Under the pieces are notes generated by a model. The model saw nothing but the letters and a program-made list of their open reading frames with translations, searched no databases and was not told the origin of the DNA. Positions 44,055-53,713 of a DNA stretch of 64,000 nt are shown here, piece by piece. Position 1 is the stretch's first letter, and every line of letters begins with the position of its first letter. A program made the position numbers and the translations under genes. This DNA is from Streptomyces sp. NBC_00162 (GTDB taxonomy: Bacteria; Actinomycetota; Actinomycetes; Streptomycetales; Streptomycetaceae): the NCBI RefSeq assembly GCF_024611995.1, contig NZ_CP102509.1, forward strand, positions 5,704,001 through 5,768,000, written 5' to 3'.

Positions 44055-45152
44055 GTGACCAGTCGGGACGACGCCGACAGCCGTGCGGCAGCAGTGGACC
44101 CGCTCGGTCCGCTGCGCAACCCCCAGGAACCGGCCTGCGACGTCTTCCTGACCGGCACGGTCTTCCTCGACATCATCTTCACCGGCCTCGACTCCGCCCC
44201 CGTGCGCGGGACGGAGTCCTGGGCGCGCGGCATGGGCTCCAGCCCCGGCGGCGTCGCCAACATGGCCACCGCCCTGGCCCGCCTCGGCCTGCGTACCTCG
44301 CTCGCCGCGGCCTTCGGCGACGACCACTACGGCGAGTACTGCTGGGACGCCCTCGAACAGGGCGAGGGCATCGACCTCTCCATGTCGCGGACCATCTCCG
44401 GCTGGCACAGCCCCGTCACCGTCTCGATGGCCTACGAGGGCGAGCGCACGATGATCTCGCACGGCCACGAGGCGCCCCCGCCGGGGGGCCCCGGGCCCTT
44501 CCCGCAGTGCCCGCCGCGCGCCCGCGCCGCCGTGGCCTCGCTGGAGCCCGGCCGGCGCGAGCCGTGGATCGGGGAGGCGGCGCGGCGCGGCGCGCAGGTC
44601 TTCGCGGACGTGGGCTGGGACGAGAGCGGGCGGTGGGAGCTGGGGGCCCTGGCCGACCTGGCGCACTGCGAGGCCTTCCTGCCGAACGCGGGCGAGGCAA
44701 TGCGGTACACGCGGACCGACTGCCCGCGCGCGGCGGCCCGGGCGCTGGCCGATCACGTGCCGATCGCGGTGGTGACGATGGGCGCGGAGGGCTCGTACGC
44801 CGTCGACGGACGCACGGGCGAGACGGCCCAGGTCCCGGGGATCACGGTGGAGGAGCTGGACCCGACCGGGGCCGGCGACGTCTACGTGGCCGGCTTCGTC
44901 ACGGGCACCCTGGCGGGCTGGCCGCTGGCGGACCGCCTCGCGTTCGCCGGGCTGACGGCTGCCCTGTCGGTCCAGGAGTTCGGCGGCTCCCTCTCGGCCC
45001 CCGGCTGGCCGGAGGTGGCCCACTGGTGGCGGTCGGCCCCGGTCGAGCTGCGCGGCCTGTACGCGTTCCTGGACGACCTGATCCCGCAGGGCTCGACCCC
45101 GGCGGCCCGGCGCAGGGCGGTGCCCACGATCGGCTTCCGGCACTCCGCGTAG
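44055..45152 (+). CDS. PfkB-family carbohydrate kinase
   Basis: Ribokinase-like sugar or nucleoside kinase, 365 aa. N-terminal VFLTGTVFLDIIFTGLD near 30-46, the substrate motif GSSPGGVANMATALARLGL near 57-75 (PfkB signature 1) and the C-terminal DPTGAGDVYVAGFVTGTL near 273-290 (catalytic Asp and anion hole). GTG start with GGGGAG ribosome site. The middle contains a Pro/Arg-rich stretch (PPPGGPGPFPQCPPRARAA), more disordered than usual. Substrate not recognisable. Confidence 0.88.
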   Translation: MTSRDDADSRAAAVDPLGPLRNPQEPACDVFLTGTVFLDIIFTGLDSAPVRGTESWARGMGSSPGGVANMATALARLGLRTSLAAAFGDDHYGEYCWDALEQGEGIDLSMSRTISGWHSPVTVSMAYEGERTMISHGHEAPPPGGPGPFPQCPPRARAAVASLEPGRREPWIGEAARRGAQVFADVGWDESGRWELGALADLAHCEAFLPNAGEAMRYTRTDCPRAAARALADHVPIAVVTMGAEGSYAVDGRTGETAQVPGITVEELDPTGAGDVYVAGFVTGTLAGWPLADRLAFAGLTAALSVQEFGGSLSAPGWPEVAHWWRSAPVELRGLYAFLDDLIPQGSTPAARRRAVPTIGFRHSA

Positions 45153-45303
45153 CCCGCGCCCGGCCCGGCGGGCCCGGGGCGCTCGGGCGCCGCTCGAAAA
45201 CCTCTCGGGGAAGCCCCGAAGGCGACGTACGCTTGATATTCCGGAGGTCGTCGATCGGCGCGGCCCCTCAGCGGGAGGTATGCGCAGGCCACAGTGCCGG
45301 CCC

Positions 45304-46347
45304 ATGACTCAGACACCGACAGCCCACATCCCAGCGCCGGGCCAGGCGCGAGCCCACTTCACGGTACCGGCCACGCACCCGATGGTGACGGTGCTCGGTT
45401 CCGGTGACGCCCTGTTGCGCGTGATCGAGAAGGCCTTCCCGAAGGCCGACATCCATGTTCGGGGCAATCAGGTCAGCGCGATCGGGGCAGCGGCGGAAGT
45501 CGCTCTGATCCAGCGCCTGTTCGACGAGATGATGCTGGTGCTCCGCACCGGGCAGCCGATGACGGAGGACGCAGTGGAACGCTCGATCGCCATGCTCAAG
45601 GCGAGCGGCAACGGCAACGAGGGCGGCCCCGAGGAGACGCCCGCCGAGGTGCTCACCCAGAACATCCTCTCCAGCCGCGGCCGCACCATCCGGCCCAAGA
45701 CCCTCAACCAGAAGCGGTACGTCGACGCGATCGACAAGAACACGATCGTGTTCGGCATCGGCCCCGCCGGTACCGGCAAGACCTACCTCGCCATGGCCAA
45801 GGCGGTCCAGGCCCTGCAGTCCAAGCAGGTCAGCCGGATCATCCTGACCCGGCCCGCAGTCGAGGCGGGGGAGCGGCTCGGCTTCCTGCCGGGCACCCTC
45901 TTCGACAAGATCGACCCGTACCTGCGCCCGCTCTACGACGCGCTGCACGACATGATCGACCCGGACTCGATCCCGCGCCTCATGGCGGCCGGGACCATCG
46001 AGGTGGCCCCGCTCGCGTACATGCGCGGCCGCACCCTCAACGAGGCGTTCGTCGTCCTCGACGAGGCGCAGAACACCACGGCCGAGCAGATGAAGATGTT
46101 CCTGACCCGCCTCGGCTTCGACTCGAAGATCGTCGTCACCGGCGACGTCACGCAGATCGACCTCCCGGGCGGCGCCAAGAGCGGTCTGCGCGAGGTCCAG
46201 TCGATCCTCGAAGGGGTTCCGGACATCCACTTCTCGCGGCTCACGTCCGAGGATGTCGTCCGGCACAAGCTGGTCGGCCGTATCGTCGACGCGTACGAGA
46301 AGTACGACGACGGCCAGCAGGCCGCGAACGGCCACCAGCGGAAGTAG
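45304..46347 (+). CDS. phoH: PhoH-family ATPase/RNA helicase-like protein
   Basis: 347 aa. N-terminal KH-like domain (about 20-110) with [16 protein letters not shown], then a RecA-like ATPase: Walker [14 protein letters not shown] near 154-166, [20 protein letters not shown] and Walker [11 protein letters not shown] near 250-259, then [12 protein letters not shown]. An alternative ATG at 45280 exists, but a GGGAGG only 1 nt upstream of it is too close and homologues start at 45304. It precedes ybeY and the CNNM gene, an order seen widely and linked to RNA quality control. Confidence 0.93.
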   Translation: MTQTPTAHIPAPGQARAHFTVPATHPMVTVLGSGDALLRVIEKAFPKADIHVRGNQVSAIGAAAEVALIQRLFDEMMLVLRTGQPMTEDAVERSIAMLKASGNGNEGGPEETPAEVLTQNILSSRGRTIRPKTLNQKRYVDAIDKNTIVFGIGPAGTGKTYLAMAKAVQALQSKQVSRIILTRPAVEAGERLGFLPGTLFDKIDPYLRPLYDALHDMIDPDSIPRLMAAGTIEVAPLAYMRGRTLNEAFVVLDEAQNTTAEQMKMFLTRLGFDSKIVVTGDVTQIDLPGGAKSGLREVQSILEGVPDIHFSRLTSEDVVRHKLVGRIVDAYEKYDDGQQAANGHQRK

Positions 46348-46360
46348 AACCCAGCGCACC

Positions 46361-46858
46361 ATGTCGATCGACGTCAACAACGAGTCCGGAACCGAGGTCG
46401 ACGAGCAGGCGATCCTCGACATCGCCCGCTACGCGCTCGCCCGGATGCGGATCCACCCGCTCTCGGAGCTCTCCGTCATCGTCATCGACGAGGACGCCAT
46501 GGAGGCGCTCCACATCCAGTGGATGGACCTGCCCGGACCCACCGACGTCATGTCCTTCCCGATGGACGAGCTCCGTCCCCCGGCGAAGGACGACGAGGAG
46601 CCCCCGCAGGGGCTCCTCGGTGACATCGTGCTCTGCCCCGAGGTCGCCAAGAAGCAGGGCGAGGACGCCGCGACGCAGCACTCCATGGACGAGGAGCTCC
46701 AGCTCCTGACCGTCCACGGGGTGCTGCACCTGCTCGGGTACGACCACGAGGAGCCCGACGAGAAGGCGGAGATGTTCGGCCTCCAGGCGGCGATCGTCGA
46801 CGGCTGGCGCACCGAGCGTGGCATGACCGGCCCGTCCCCGGCGCCGACCGTCTCGTGA
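46361..46858 (+). CDS. ybeY: Endoribonuclease YbeY (16S rRNA maturation)
   Basis: Zinc endoribonuclease for 16S rRNA 3'-end processing and ribosome quality control. 165 aa with the hallmark [14 protein letters not shown] near 127-140 (H-x3-H-x5-H) and [14 protein letters not shown] near 85-98. The ATG 13 bp after phoH gives the conventional SIDVNNESG start; the frame continues upstream inside phoH but that part is shadow. Its stop overlaps the CNNM gene by 4 bp. Confidence 0.95.
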   Translation: MSIDVNNESGTEVDEQAILDIARYALARMRIHPLSELSVIVIDEDAMEALHIQWMDLPGPTDVMSFPMDELRPPAKDDEEPPQGLLGDIVLCPEVAKKQGEDAATQHSMDEELQLLTVHGVLHLLGYDHEEPDEKAEMFGLQAAIVDGWRTERGMTGPSPAPTVS

Positions 46859-48159
46859 ACGCCCCACAACTGATCACCGGTGCCGTCCTGCTGGTGGTCG
46901 TGGCCTGGTTCGCGGCGTGTGCCGAGTCCGGGATCGCCCGCATTTCGAGCTTCCGCGCCGAGCAGGCCGTACGGGAGGGCCGGCGCGGCAGCGAGAAGCT
47001 CGCCCAGGTGACCGGGGACCCCACCCGCTACCTCAATGTGGCGCTGCTGGTCCGGGTCACCTGCGAGATGGCGGCCGGCGTACTCGTCACCTACGTCTGC
47101 CTCGACGAGTTCGGCGAGACCTGGACCGCGCTGCTCGTGGCCATCGCGGTCATGGTGCTGGTCTCCTTCGTCGCCGTGGGCGTGTCCCCGCGCACCATCG
47201 GCCGCCAGCACCCGCTCAACACCGCGACGGCGGCCGCGTACGTGCTCGTACCGCTCGCGCGGGTGATGGGGCCGATCCCGCAGCTGCTGATCCTCATCGG
47301 CAACGCGCTCACGCCCGGGAAGGGCTTCCGCAAAGGGCCGTTCGCCTCCGAGGCCGAGCTGCGCGCGATGGTGGACCTCGCGGAGAAGGAATCGCTGATC
47401 GAGGACGACGAGCGCCGGATGGTGCACCAGGTCTTCGAGCTCGGCGACACCCTGGTGCGCGAGGTGATGGTGCCGCGAACCGACCTGGTCTGCATCGAGC
47501 GCTACAAGACGATCCGTCAGGCGACCACCCTCGCGCTGCGGTCCGGTTTCTCGCGCATCCCGGTGACCGGGGAGAACGAGGACGACATCGTCGGGATCGT
47601 CTACCTGAAGGACCTGGTCCGCAAGACCCACATCAGCCGGGAGGCGGAGTCCGACCTGGTCTCCACGGCCATGCGGCCGGCGGTCTTCGTGCCGGACACC
47701 AAGAACGCGGGCGACCTGCTGCGCGAGATGCAGCAGGTGCGCAACCACGTGGCCGTCGTCATCGACGAGTACGGCGGCACGGCCGGGATCGTCACCATCG
47801 AGGACATCCTGGAGGAGATCGTCGGGGAGATCACCGACGAGTACGACCGGGAGCTCCCGCCGGTCGAGGACCTCGGCGCGGACCGCTATCGCGTGACCGC
47901 GCGCCTGGACATCACCGACCTCGGTGAGCTGTTCAAGGTCGAGGCCTTCGACGACGAGGACGTGGAGACGGTCGGCGGACTGCTGGCGAAGGCTCTGGGC
48001 CGGGTGCCCATCGCGGGCGCCTCGGCGCTGGTGGAGCTGCCGGACGGGCGTCCGCTGCGGCTGACGGCCGAGTCCCCGGCCGGGCGGCGGAACAAGATCG
48101 TGACGGTGCTGGTGGAACCGGTGGCCGCGGCGGACGCCGCGGGGGAGGAGGGGGAATGA
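46855..48159 (+). CDS. CNNM/CorC-family membrane protein with CBS domains (hemolysin C-like)
   Basis: 434 aa: an N-terminal DUF21 transmembrane domain of three to four helices (about 1-150), two CBS domains (about 200-330, e.g. [20 protein letters not shown] and [26 protein letters not shown]) and a C-terminal CorC/HlyC domain. Family members act in magnesium or other divalent-cation efflux. GTG start overlaps ybeY, and the stop overlaps the next gene by 4 bp, so phoH-ybeY-CNNM-YjbR form one operon. Confidence 0.92.
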   Translation: MNAPQLITGAVLLVVVAWFAACAESGIARISSFRAEQAVREGRRGSEKLAQVTGDPTRYLNVALLVRVTCEMAAGVLVTYVCLDEFGETWTALLVAIAVMVLVSFVAVGVSPRTIGRQHPLNTATAAAYVLVPLARVMGPIPQLLILIGNALTPGKGFRKGPFASEAELRAMVDLAEKESLIEDDERRMVHQVFELGDTLVREVMVPRTDLVCIERYKTIRQATTLALRSGFSRIPVTGENEDDIVGIVYLKDLVRKTHISREAESDLVSTAMRPAVFVPDTKNAGDLLREMQQVRNHVAVVIDEYGGTAGIVTIEDILEEIVGEITDEYDRELPPVEDLGADRYRVTARLDITDLGELFKVEAFDDEDVETVGGLLAKALGRVPIAGASALVELPDGRPLRLTAESPAGRRNKIVTVLVEPVAAADAAGEEGE

Positions 48160-48518
48160 CCCCGGCGCAGCTGCGGGAATTCTGTCTGAGCTTCAACGCG
48201 GCGGTGGAGGAGTTCCCCTTCACCCCGGAGACCTCGGTGTTCAAGGTGCTGGGCAAGGTGTTCGCGCTCACCGCGCTGGACGCGGAGCCGCTGAAGGTCA
48301 ACCTCAAGTGCGAGCCGGAGCTGGCGGTACGGCTGCGGGCGGAGCACGAGGCGATCGTGCCCGGCTATCACATGAACAAGCGGCACTGGAACACGGTGAC
48401 CGCGGGCGGGCCGGGCGGCCTGCCGGACGCGCTGGTCCGTGAGCTCGTGGAGGACTCGTACGACCTGGTGGTGGCGGGTCTGCCCAAGGCGGAGCGGCTG
48501 CGGCTCGACCGGCCGTGA
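48156..48518 (+). CDS. MmcQ/YjbR family protein
   Basis: 120-aa double-wing domain. Features: the LREFCLSFNAAVEEFPFTPETSVFKVLGKVFALTAL core (residues 6-41), VNLKCEPELAVRLRAEHEAIVPGYHMNKRHWNTV near 48-81 and the C-terminal EDSYDLVVAGLPKAERLRL helix. DNA binding was proposed for E. coli YjbR on structural grounds; no confirmed function. The ATG overlaps the CNNM stop (ATGA). Confidence 0.92.
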   Translation: MTPAQLREFCLSFNAAVEEFPFTPETSVFKVLGKVFALTALDAEPLKVNLKCEPELAVRLRAEHEAIVPGYHMNKRHWNTVTAGGPGGLPDALVRELVEDSYDLVVAGLPKAERLRLDRP

Positions 48519-48574
48519 CGCGCTCCGGCGGGGCCGTCGTACGGCCCCGCACGGGCGCTCCCTATGCTTCGCCC

Positions 48575-48928
48575 ATGACCGACACCACTGGGATCGACCC
48601 CGAGGACAGCAAGATCATCACGCTGGCGCGCAGCGCCCGGGCCCGCAACGGAGTGCCGGAGGGGGCGGCGGTGCGCGACGAGACGGGCCGCACCTACGTC
48701 GCCGGCACGGTGGAGCTCGACTCCCTGAAGCTGAGCGCCCTGCAGACCGCCGTCGCGATGGCCGTGGCGAGCGGGGCCCGGTCACTCGAGGCCGCCGCCG
48801 TCGTCAGCGCCGCCGATGCCCCGGCCGAGGCCGACCGCGCCGCCGTCCGTGACCTGGGCGGCCCGGACACCCCGGTGCTGCTGGCGGGCCCGGACGGCGC
48901 CCTGAAGTCCACCACTCCCGCAGGCTGA
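48575..48928 (+). CDS. Cytidine-deaminase-like protein lacking the zinc site
   Basis: 117 aa that align with the N-terminal and core helices of cytidine deaminase: GAAVRDETGRTYVAGTVELDSLKLSALQTAVAMAVASGA corresponds to the region that normally carries G-N-x-E and C-A-E. Here the CAE triplet is S-A-L and no PCxxC follows. The fold is probably kept but deamination is not expected. The same degenerate gene is found near era in other streptomycetes, so it is likely functional in another way. TATGCT ends 6 nt before the ATG, suggesting leaderless expression. Confidence 0.85.
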   Translation: MTDTTGIDPEDSKIITLARSARARNGVPEGAAVRDETGRTYVAGTVELDSLKLSALQTAVAMAVASGARSLEAAAVVSAADAPAEADRAAVRDLGGPDTPVLLAGPDGALKSTTPAG

Positions 48929-48947
48929 CGGCCCTGCGGCATACGCC

Positions 48948-50258
48948 CTACGCTCCGGCCGGGACCACCGTCGCGGCCGGAGCCGGGCGACGCCGGATCA
49001 CCATCGACATCAGCGCCGCCATCGCGCACAGCGCACCCGAGGCGTACCAGACCACGTCGTACGAGCCGAACACGTCCCGGGCCAGCCCGCCCAGGAAGGC
49101 GACGACCGCCGCACCCACCTGGTGCGAGGCCAGCACCCAGCCGAAGACGATCGCGCCGTCCTCCCCGTAGTGCTCGCGGCACAGGGCGATGGTCGGCGGC
49201 ACGGTCGCGACCCAGTCCAGGCCGTAGAAGACGATGAAGAAGATCATCGGCGGCTGCACGGACGGGGCCAGCAGCATCGGCAGGAAGAGCAGCGAGACCC
49301 CGCGCAGGGCGTAGTAGACCGCCAGCAGCCGCCGCGCCTCGAAGCGGTCCGTGAACCAGCCGGACGCCACCGTGCCGACCACGTCGAAGACGCCGATCAC
49401 CGCCAGCAGTCCGGCCGCCGCCGTCACCGGCATGCCGTGGTCGTGGGCCGCCGGCACGAAGTGGGTTTTGACCAGGCCGTTCGTGGAGGCGCCGCAGATC
49501 GCGAAGGTGCCCGCCAGCAGCCAGAAGGGACCGGTCCGGGCCGCCTTGAACAGGACGGTGACCGCCCGCCGGGCGGCTCCCGGCACCGGGGCGGGCTTGT
49601 CCGCGTAGGTGCCCCCGTACGGGGCCAGGCCCACGTCCGCCGGGTGGTCGCGCAGCAGCAGCCACACGAACGGGGCCACGGCCAGGGCGGCGAGGGAGAC
49701 CGTCACCGCCGCCGGGCGCCAGCCGTGGTGCTCCACCAGCCAGGACAGCAGCGGCAGGAAGACCAGCTGGCCGGAGGCCCCGGCCGCCGTCAGGATCCCG
49801 GTGACCAGGCCGCGCCGGGCGGTGAACCAGCGGTTGGTCACCGTCGCCGCGAAGGCCAGGGCCATCGAGCCGCTGCCCAGACCCACCAGGACGCCCCAGA
49901 ACAGCACCAGCTGCCAGGCGGCGGTCATCCAGACCGTGGCGACCGAGCCGCCGGATATGACCAGCAGGGCCAGGGCCACGACCCGGCGGATGCCGAAGCG
50001 GTCCATCAGGGCGGCCGCGAACGGCGCGGTGAGCCCGTACAGCGCGAGGTTCACGGAGATGGCGAACCCGATCGTGCCGCGCGACCAGTCGAACTCCTGG
50101 TGCAGCGGTTCGATGAGCAGTCCGGGCAGGGAGGCGAAGGCGGCGGCGCCGATGATCGTCACGAAGGCGACGGCCGCGACGAACCAGGCGCGGTGGACGC
50201 GCCCGGCTTGCCGGGGAGTTCGCGGGATGGCCGTGGAGGCGGGGGCTGTCTGGGTCAC
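48948..50258 (-). CDS. MFS transporter (OxlT/monocarboxylate type)
   Basis: 436 aa with 12 hydrophobic helices. VHRAWFVAAVAFVTIIGAAAFAS opens helix 1, and FDWSRGTIGFAISVNLALYGLTAPFAAALMDRFGIRRV covers helix 2 and motif A. A second GWFTDRFEARRLL motif starts the C-half. This is typical of the oxalate:formate antiporter/monocarboxylate subfamily. GTG 50258 (VTQTAPAS) was chosen; an in-frame ATG at 50309 is close to the divergent AraC-type gene's promoter. The divergent GlxA-like gene next to it is a likely regulator. Confidence 0.85.
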   Translation of the reverse strand: MTQTAPASTAIPRTPRQAGRVHRAWFVAAVAFVTIIGAAAFASLPGLLIEPLHQEFDWSRGTIGFAISVNLALYGLTAPFAAALMDRFGIRRVVALALLVISGGSVATVWMTAAWQLVLFWGVLVGLGSGSMALAFAATVTNRWFTARRGLVTGILTAAGASGQLVFLPLLSWLVEHHGWRPAAVTVSLAALAVAPFVWLLLRDHPADVGLAPYGGTYADKPAPVPGAARRAVTVLFKAARTGPFWLLAGTFAICGASTNGLVKTHFVPAAHDHGMPVTAAAGLLAVIGVFDVVGTVASGWFTDRFEARRLLAVYYALRGVSLLFLPMLLAPSVQPPMIFFIVFYGLDWVATVPPTIALCREHYGEDGAIVFGWVLASHQVGAAVVAFLGGLARDVFGSYDVVWYASGALCAMAALMSMVIRRRPAPAATVVPAGA

Positions 50259-50328
50259 CCCGACAGCTTCCGGCCACGGCGCCGCATACGACAGTGGCCT
50301 GACTGTCATGCTTCGATATGATCGGGCC

Positions 50329-51384
50329 ATGGAGCCGCAAGCCCAGACCCACCGCGTCGTCGTCCTCGCCCTCGCCGGGCTGCTGCCCTTCGAACTCGGC
50401 ATCCCGCACCGGATCTTCGGGCGCGCCAAGGATCCGGCCGGGCGGCCGCTGTACGAGATCCTGACCTGCGGCCTCGCCGCCGGGCCGGTGCCGACGGACG
50501 CCGACTTCGCGATCCACGTCGAGCACGGCCCGGAACTGCTGGCCACCGCCGACACGGTGGTCGTGCCGGCCTCGTACGAACTCGGGCCGGTCCACGAGTA
50601 CGGCCGGCTGACCGGGGAGCTCGCCGAGGCCCTCGCGCACATCCGGCCCGGCACCCGGCTCGTCTCCATCTGCACCGGTGGCTACGTGCTGGCCGCCGCG
50701 GGATACCTCGACGGCCGCCGGGCCACCACCCACTGGGCCTCCGCGGACCACTTCCAGCGGCTGTTCCCGGCCGTCCGGGTCGACCCGGACGTGCTCTACA
50801 CCGACGACGGGGACGTGCTCACCTCGGCCGGTGTCGCCGCCGGGATCGACCTGTGCCTGCACATCGTGCGCCGCGACCACGGCGCGGCCGTCGCGAACGA
50901 GGTGGCCCGGCGGACCGTCGTACCGCCCCACCGGGACGGCGGGCAGGCGCAGTTCATCGAGCGCCCGATGCCGGAGCCGCAGCTCGCCAGCACCACGGCG
51001 GTCCGCGCCTGGGTGCTGGACCGGCTGCACGAACCGCTGCGCCTGACCGACCTGGCCCGGCAGGAGGCCGTGTCCGTACGGACCTTCACGCGCCGGTTCC
51101 GGGAGGAGTCGGGGGTCAGCCCGGGCCAGTGGATCCTGGGCCAGCGGGTGGAGCGGGCCCGGCGGTTGCTGGAGCGGACGGACCTGCCGATGGAGCAGGT
51201 GGCGCGGGACGCGGGCTTCGGGACGGCGCAGTCGCTGCGCAAGCACGTGCAGGCGGCCCTGGGGGTGAGCCCGACGGCCTACCGGCGCACGTTCCGGGAG
51301 TCGGGCACCCTGACGTCCCCGCCATCCCCGCCGTCCTTGCCATCTCCTGATGGGTCATCAGTTGATGCCCGGCCAGCGCATTGA
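50329..51384 (+). CDS. GlxA-family transcriptional regulator (DJ-1/PfpI domain plus AraC HTH)
   Basis: 351 aa. An N-terminal DJ-1/PfpI-like domain (VVVLALAGLLPFELGIPHRIFGR; nucleophile-elbow-like RLVSICTGGYVLAAAGYL near 107-124) is followed by the AraC-type double HTH (VRTFTRRFREESGVSPGQWILGQRVERARRLL near 242-273; AFGTAQSLRKHVQAALGVSPTAYRRTF near 290-318). Gene pairs with a divergent MFS transporter are common, so it may control the transporter. TATGAT ends 6 nt before the ATG; probably leaderless. Confidence 0.9.
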   Translation: MEPQAQTHRVVVLALAGLLPFELGIPHRIFGRAKDPAGRPLYEILTCGLAAGPVPTDADFAIHVEHGPELLATADTVVVPASYELGPVHEYGRLTGELAEALAHIRPGTRLVSICTGGYVLAAAGYLDGRRATTHWASADHFQRLFPAVRVDPDVLYTDDGDVLTSAGVAAGIDLCLHIVRRDHGAAVANEVARRTVVPPHRDGGQAQFIERPMPEPQLASTTAVRAWVLDRLHEPLRLTDLARQEAVSVRTFTRRFREESGVSPGQWILGQRVERARRLLERTDLPMEQVARDAGFGTAQSLRKHVQAALGVSPTAYRRTFRESGTLTSPPSPPSLPSPDGSSVDARPAH

Positions 51385-51447
51385 CTTCTCCCGCCGCCCG
51401 CTCGTGAATGGCTCCCTGTCGGGGCGACGGAACCCAGGGGGCGGGCA

Positions 51448-52770
51448 GTGCGAACAGGGGCGCGCAGCAGGAGATGGCCGGCGGCCGTGGGCATGGCCGT
51501 GCTGGCGGCCGCGACCGGGGGCGCGCTGAGCGCACCCGCCGCCGCCGAAGGGGAGCCGGTGGTGACCTTCCCGACCCACTGCCTGCCGCCCCAGGAGGCC
51601 GGACTCCCGCCCGCCGACGGGCCGACCACCGCCCGGCTCACCGTCGACAACCCGGCACCGCGGGTCGGCGACACCGTCACGGTGACCTACCAGGTGATCG
51701 CCAACCCCGCCGTCAACCCGGCCGGCGGCGAACTGCCCGCCGACGCACTGACCCCGACCGGCCGGATCCTGCTCGGGGGCGCCCAGAGCGGCGAGGTCAC
51801 CGTGGTCGGCGCACAGCGCAACGACCCGGTCCTTGCCGGAGCGCCCCTCCCCGCCGTCACCATGACGGGCACCTTCACCGTCACCGCGCCCGGCGAGATC
51901 ACGCTGGCCCCCGGCGCCTACACCCTGCACACGAGCCACCCGCTGGACCTCGACACCGTCTGCACGGCCGACGCCGGGGCCCCCGTCTCCGAGCGCCTCA
52001 CCGCGACCCCGCTGCCCACGGCCAACCTGCGCAGCGTCCTCCTCGCCGCGGCCCACGGGAAACCGGGCGACAAGGTCAAGGTCACCGCCGCCGGATTCAC
52101 CCCGGGCGCGGCCGTCACGGTGGCCGGGCGGGCCGGCGCCGCCGAGACCGCCGACCGGGTGGCCGCCGCCGCGGACGAGCTCGGCGTGGTCCGGGCGGAG
52201 CTGCCGGTCACCGACAAGGCCACCACCGCGGTCGTCGCCTATGAGGGGGCGGCCTGGACGGCCGGGCAGGGCTCGGGCCCGGCCGCGTACACGGTCATCG
52301 ACGCCGCCCCGCTGCCGCCCGGCACCCAGAAGCTCAGCGCCACCGTCGAGCCCGGCGCCCTCGGCATGACCCAGACCGGCGAGGACATCGCCCTGGGCGC
52401 CGTGTCCTACGGAGACGGCGGAGCCGCCCCCGGCCGGATCGGGACCGTCACCGTCAAGGACGCCCGCGGCGGCCCGGCAGGCTGGTCCCTGATCGGCAAG
52501 GTCACCGACTTCACCGGCCCCGGCGGCGTCCGCATCCCCGGCGCCTCCCTCTCCTGGACCCCCTCGTGCACCGCCGCGGCGGGCAGTCCGAGTCCCTGTA
52601 CGCCGGGCAGCGCGGGCGTGGTCGGCCAGGACGGCGCGGTACTGGCCTCCACCCCCGACGCCCCCCTGGTCGGCGGCACCTTCACGGTCGACGCGACCGT
52701 GACCCTCCAGGTCCCGGCGTACACCCCGCCGGGCGCGTACACGTCGGTCCTCACGCTGACCCTGTCGTGA
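51448..52770 (+). CDS. Secreted WxL-type cell-wall protein (actinobacterial)
   Basis: 440 aa with a signal peptide (RRWPAAVGMAVLAAATGGALSAPAAAEG, cleavage near residue 33). The mature part has repeated immunoglobulin-like beta segments, and the C-terminal region resembles a WxL domain: GWSLIGKVTDFTG near 345-357 and SLSWTPSC near 368-375, with GAYTSVLTLTLS at the end (the last Trp of the classic motif is replaced by Leu). WxL domains bind peptidoglycan. The next gene encodes its usual DUF916 partner. GTG start. Confidence 0.7.
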   Translation: MRTGARSRRWPAAVGMAVLAAATGGALSAPAAAEGEPVVTFPTHCLPPQEAGLPPADGPTTARLTVDNPAPRVGDTVTVTYQVIANPAVNPAGGELPADALTPTGRILLGGAQSGEVTVVGAQRNDPVLAGAPLPAVTMTGTFTVTAPGEITLAPGAYTLHTSHPLDLDTVCTADAGAPVSERLTATPLPTANLRSVLLAAAHGKPGDKVKVTAAGFTPGAAVTVAGRAGAAETADRVAAAADELGVVRAELPVTDKATTAVVAYEGAAWTAGQGSGPAAYTVIDAAPLPPGTQKLSATVEPGALGMTQTGEDIALGAVSYGDGGAAPGRIGTVTVKDARGGPAGWSLIGKVTDFTGPGGVRIPGASLSWTPSCTAAAGSPSPCTPGSAGVVGQDGAVLASTPDAPLVGGTFTVDATVTLQVPAYTPPGAYTSVLTLTLS

Positions 52771-53713
52771 CCCCGGGATTCCGGATCCGGCGCCTCGGGC
52801 TGCTGGGGGTGCTCGCCGCCGTACTCCTCGGGACCGCCGGGACCGCCGGGCCCGCCGGGACGGCCGCGGCCGCCGACAACGGGCAGTGGTCCGTGCTGCC
52901 CGCCGCCAACACCGTCGGGCAGCGGCCCTACTTCTACCTCGCCGCCGCGCCCGGCCAGTCCGTCACCGACTCCGTGACCGTCGCCAACCGCACCGACCGG
53001 CCCCGCACCTTCACGCTCTACGCGGCCGACGCGTACAACACCCCCGGGACGGCGGCTTCGCCCTCCGCGGCCCCGAGGAGCCGCGGCTGGCCACCGCCGC
53101 GTGGGCGAAGCTCGACCGGGAGCGGGTCACCGTACCGGCCCGCGGGTCGGTCAGCGTCGCCTTCACGCTCACCGTCCCCGACCGGGCGGAACCCGGCGAC
53201 CACCCCGGAGCCATCGTGGCCCTGGAGGACCGGCCCGCCGCCGCGACGGCCCAGGGGATCGGCGTCCAGCAGGCCGTCGCCGCCCGCGTGTACCTGCGGG
53301 TCACCGGCCCCACCGCCCCCGCCCTCGTCGTCCGGGACGTCTCCGTCCACCGGCAGGGCTCCGGCGCGGAGGTCGCGTACACGCTCCACAACATCGGCAA
53401 CGTCACCCTCCGCCCCCGCGCCGGCCTCACCGCCTCCGGAGCCCTCGGCAGACCCCTGCTCGGCCGTGCCCTCACCGGACTGCCCGCCGAACTGCTGCCC
53501 GGTCAGGAAGTCCGGCTCCACGCCCGCTGGGACGACCCGCCCACTGCCGAACAGGCCGAGGTGACGGTCCGCGCCGCGGACGGCGGAACCACAGCTCAGG
53601 GCCGTGCCGCCTACGCCGCACACCCCTTCCTCGGCACCCTCCTCGCGGCCGCGAGCGTCCTCGCAGCCATGACCTGGTCGGCGCTGGGAGCGGCATCGGG
53701 GAGAATGGCCCGT
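52767..53713 (+). pseudogene. DUF916 (WxL-partner peptidoglycan-binding) protein, frame-shifted as read
   Basis: Starts at GTG 52767, overlapping the WxL gene by 4 bp. Signal peptide (LGLLGVLAAVLLGTAG), then DUF916 sequence NGQWSVLPAANTVGQRPYFYLAAAPGQSVTDSVTVANRTDRPRTFTLYAADAYNTP. There the homologous reading shifts: the continuing RDGGFALRGPEEPRLATAAWAKLDRERVTV...TLHNIGNVTLRPRAG sequence is in another frame from about 53045, next to a run of five C. The shifted frame ends in a membrane-anchor-like helix (LLAAASVLAAMTWSALGAAS) and then runs without a stop into era. A single missing C would repair the first break, not the lost stop. It may be an assembly error or a real lesion. Confidence 0.65.

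Noticed and set aside
41013..45305. 1430-aa open frame on - spanning five genes
   Set aside because: Covers RNase Z, HIT and PfkB genes in antisense and the MFS gene in a wrong frame; no domain is recognisable.
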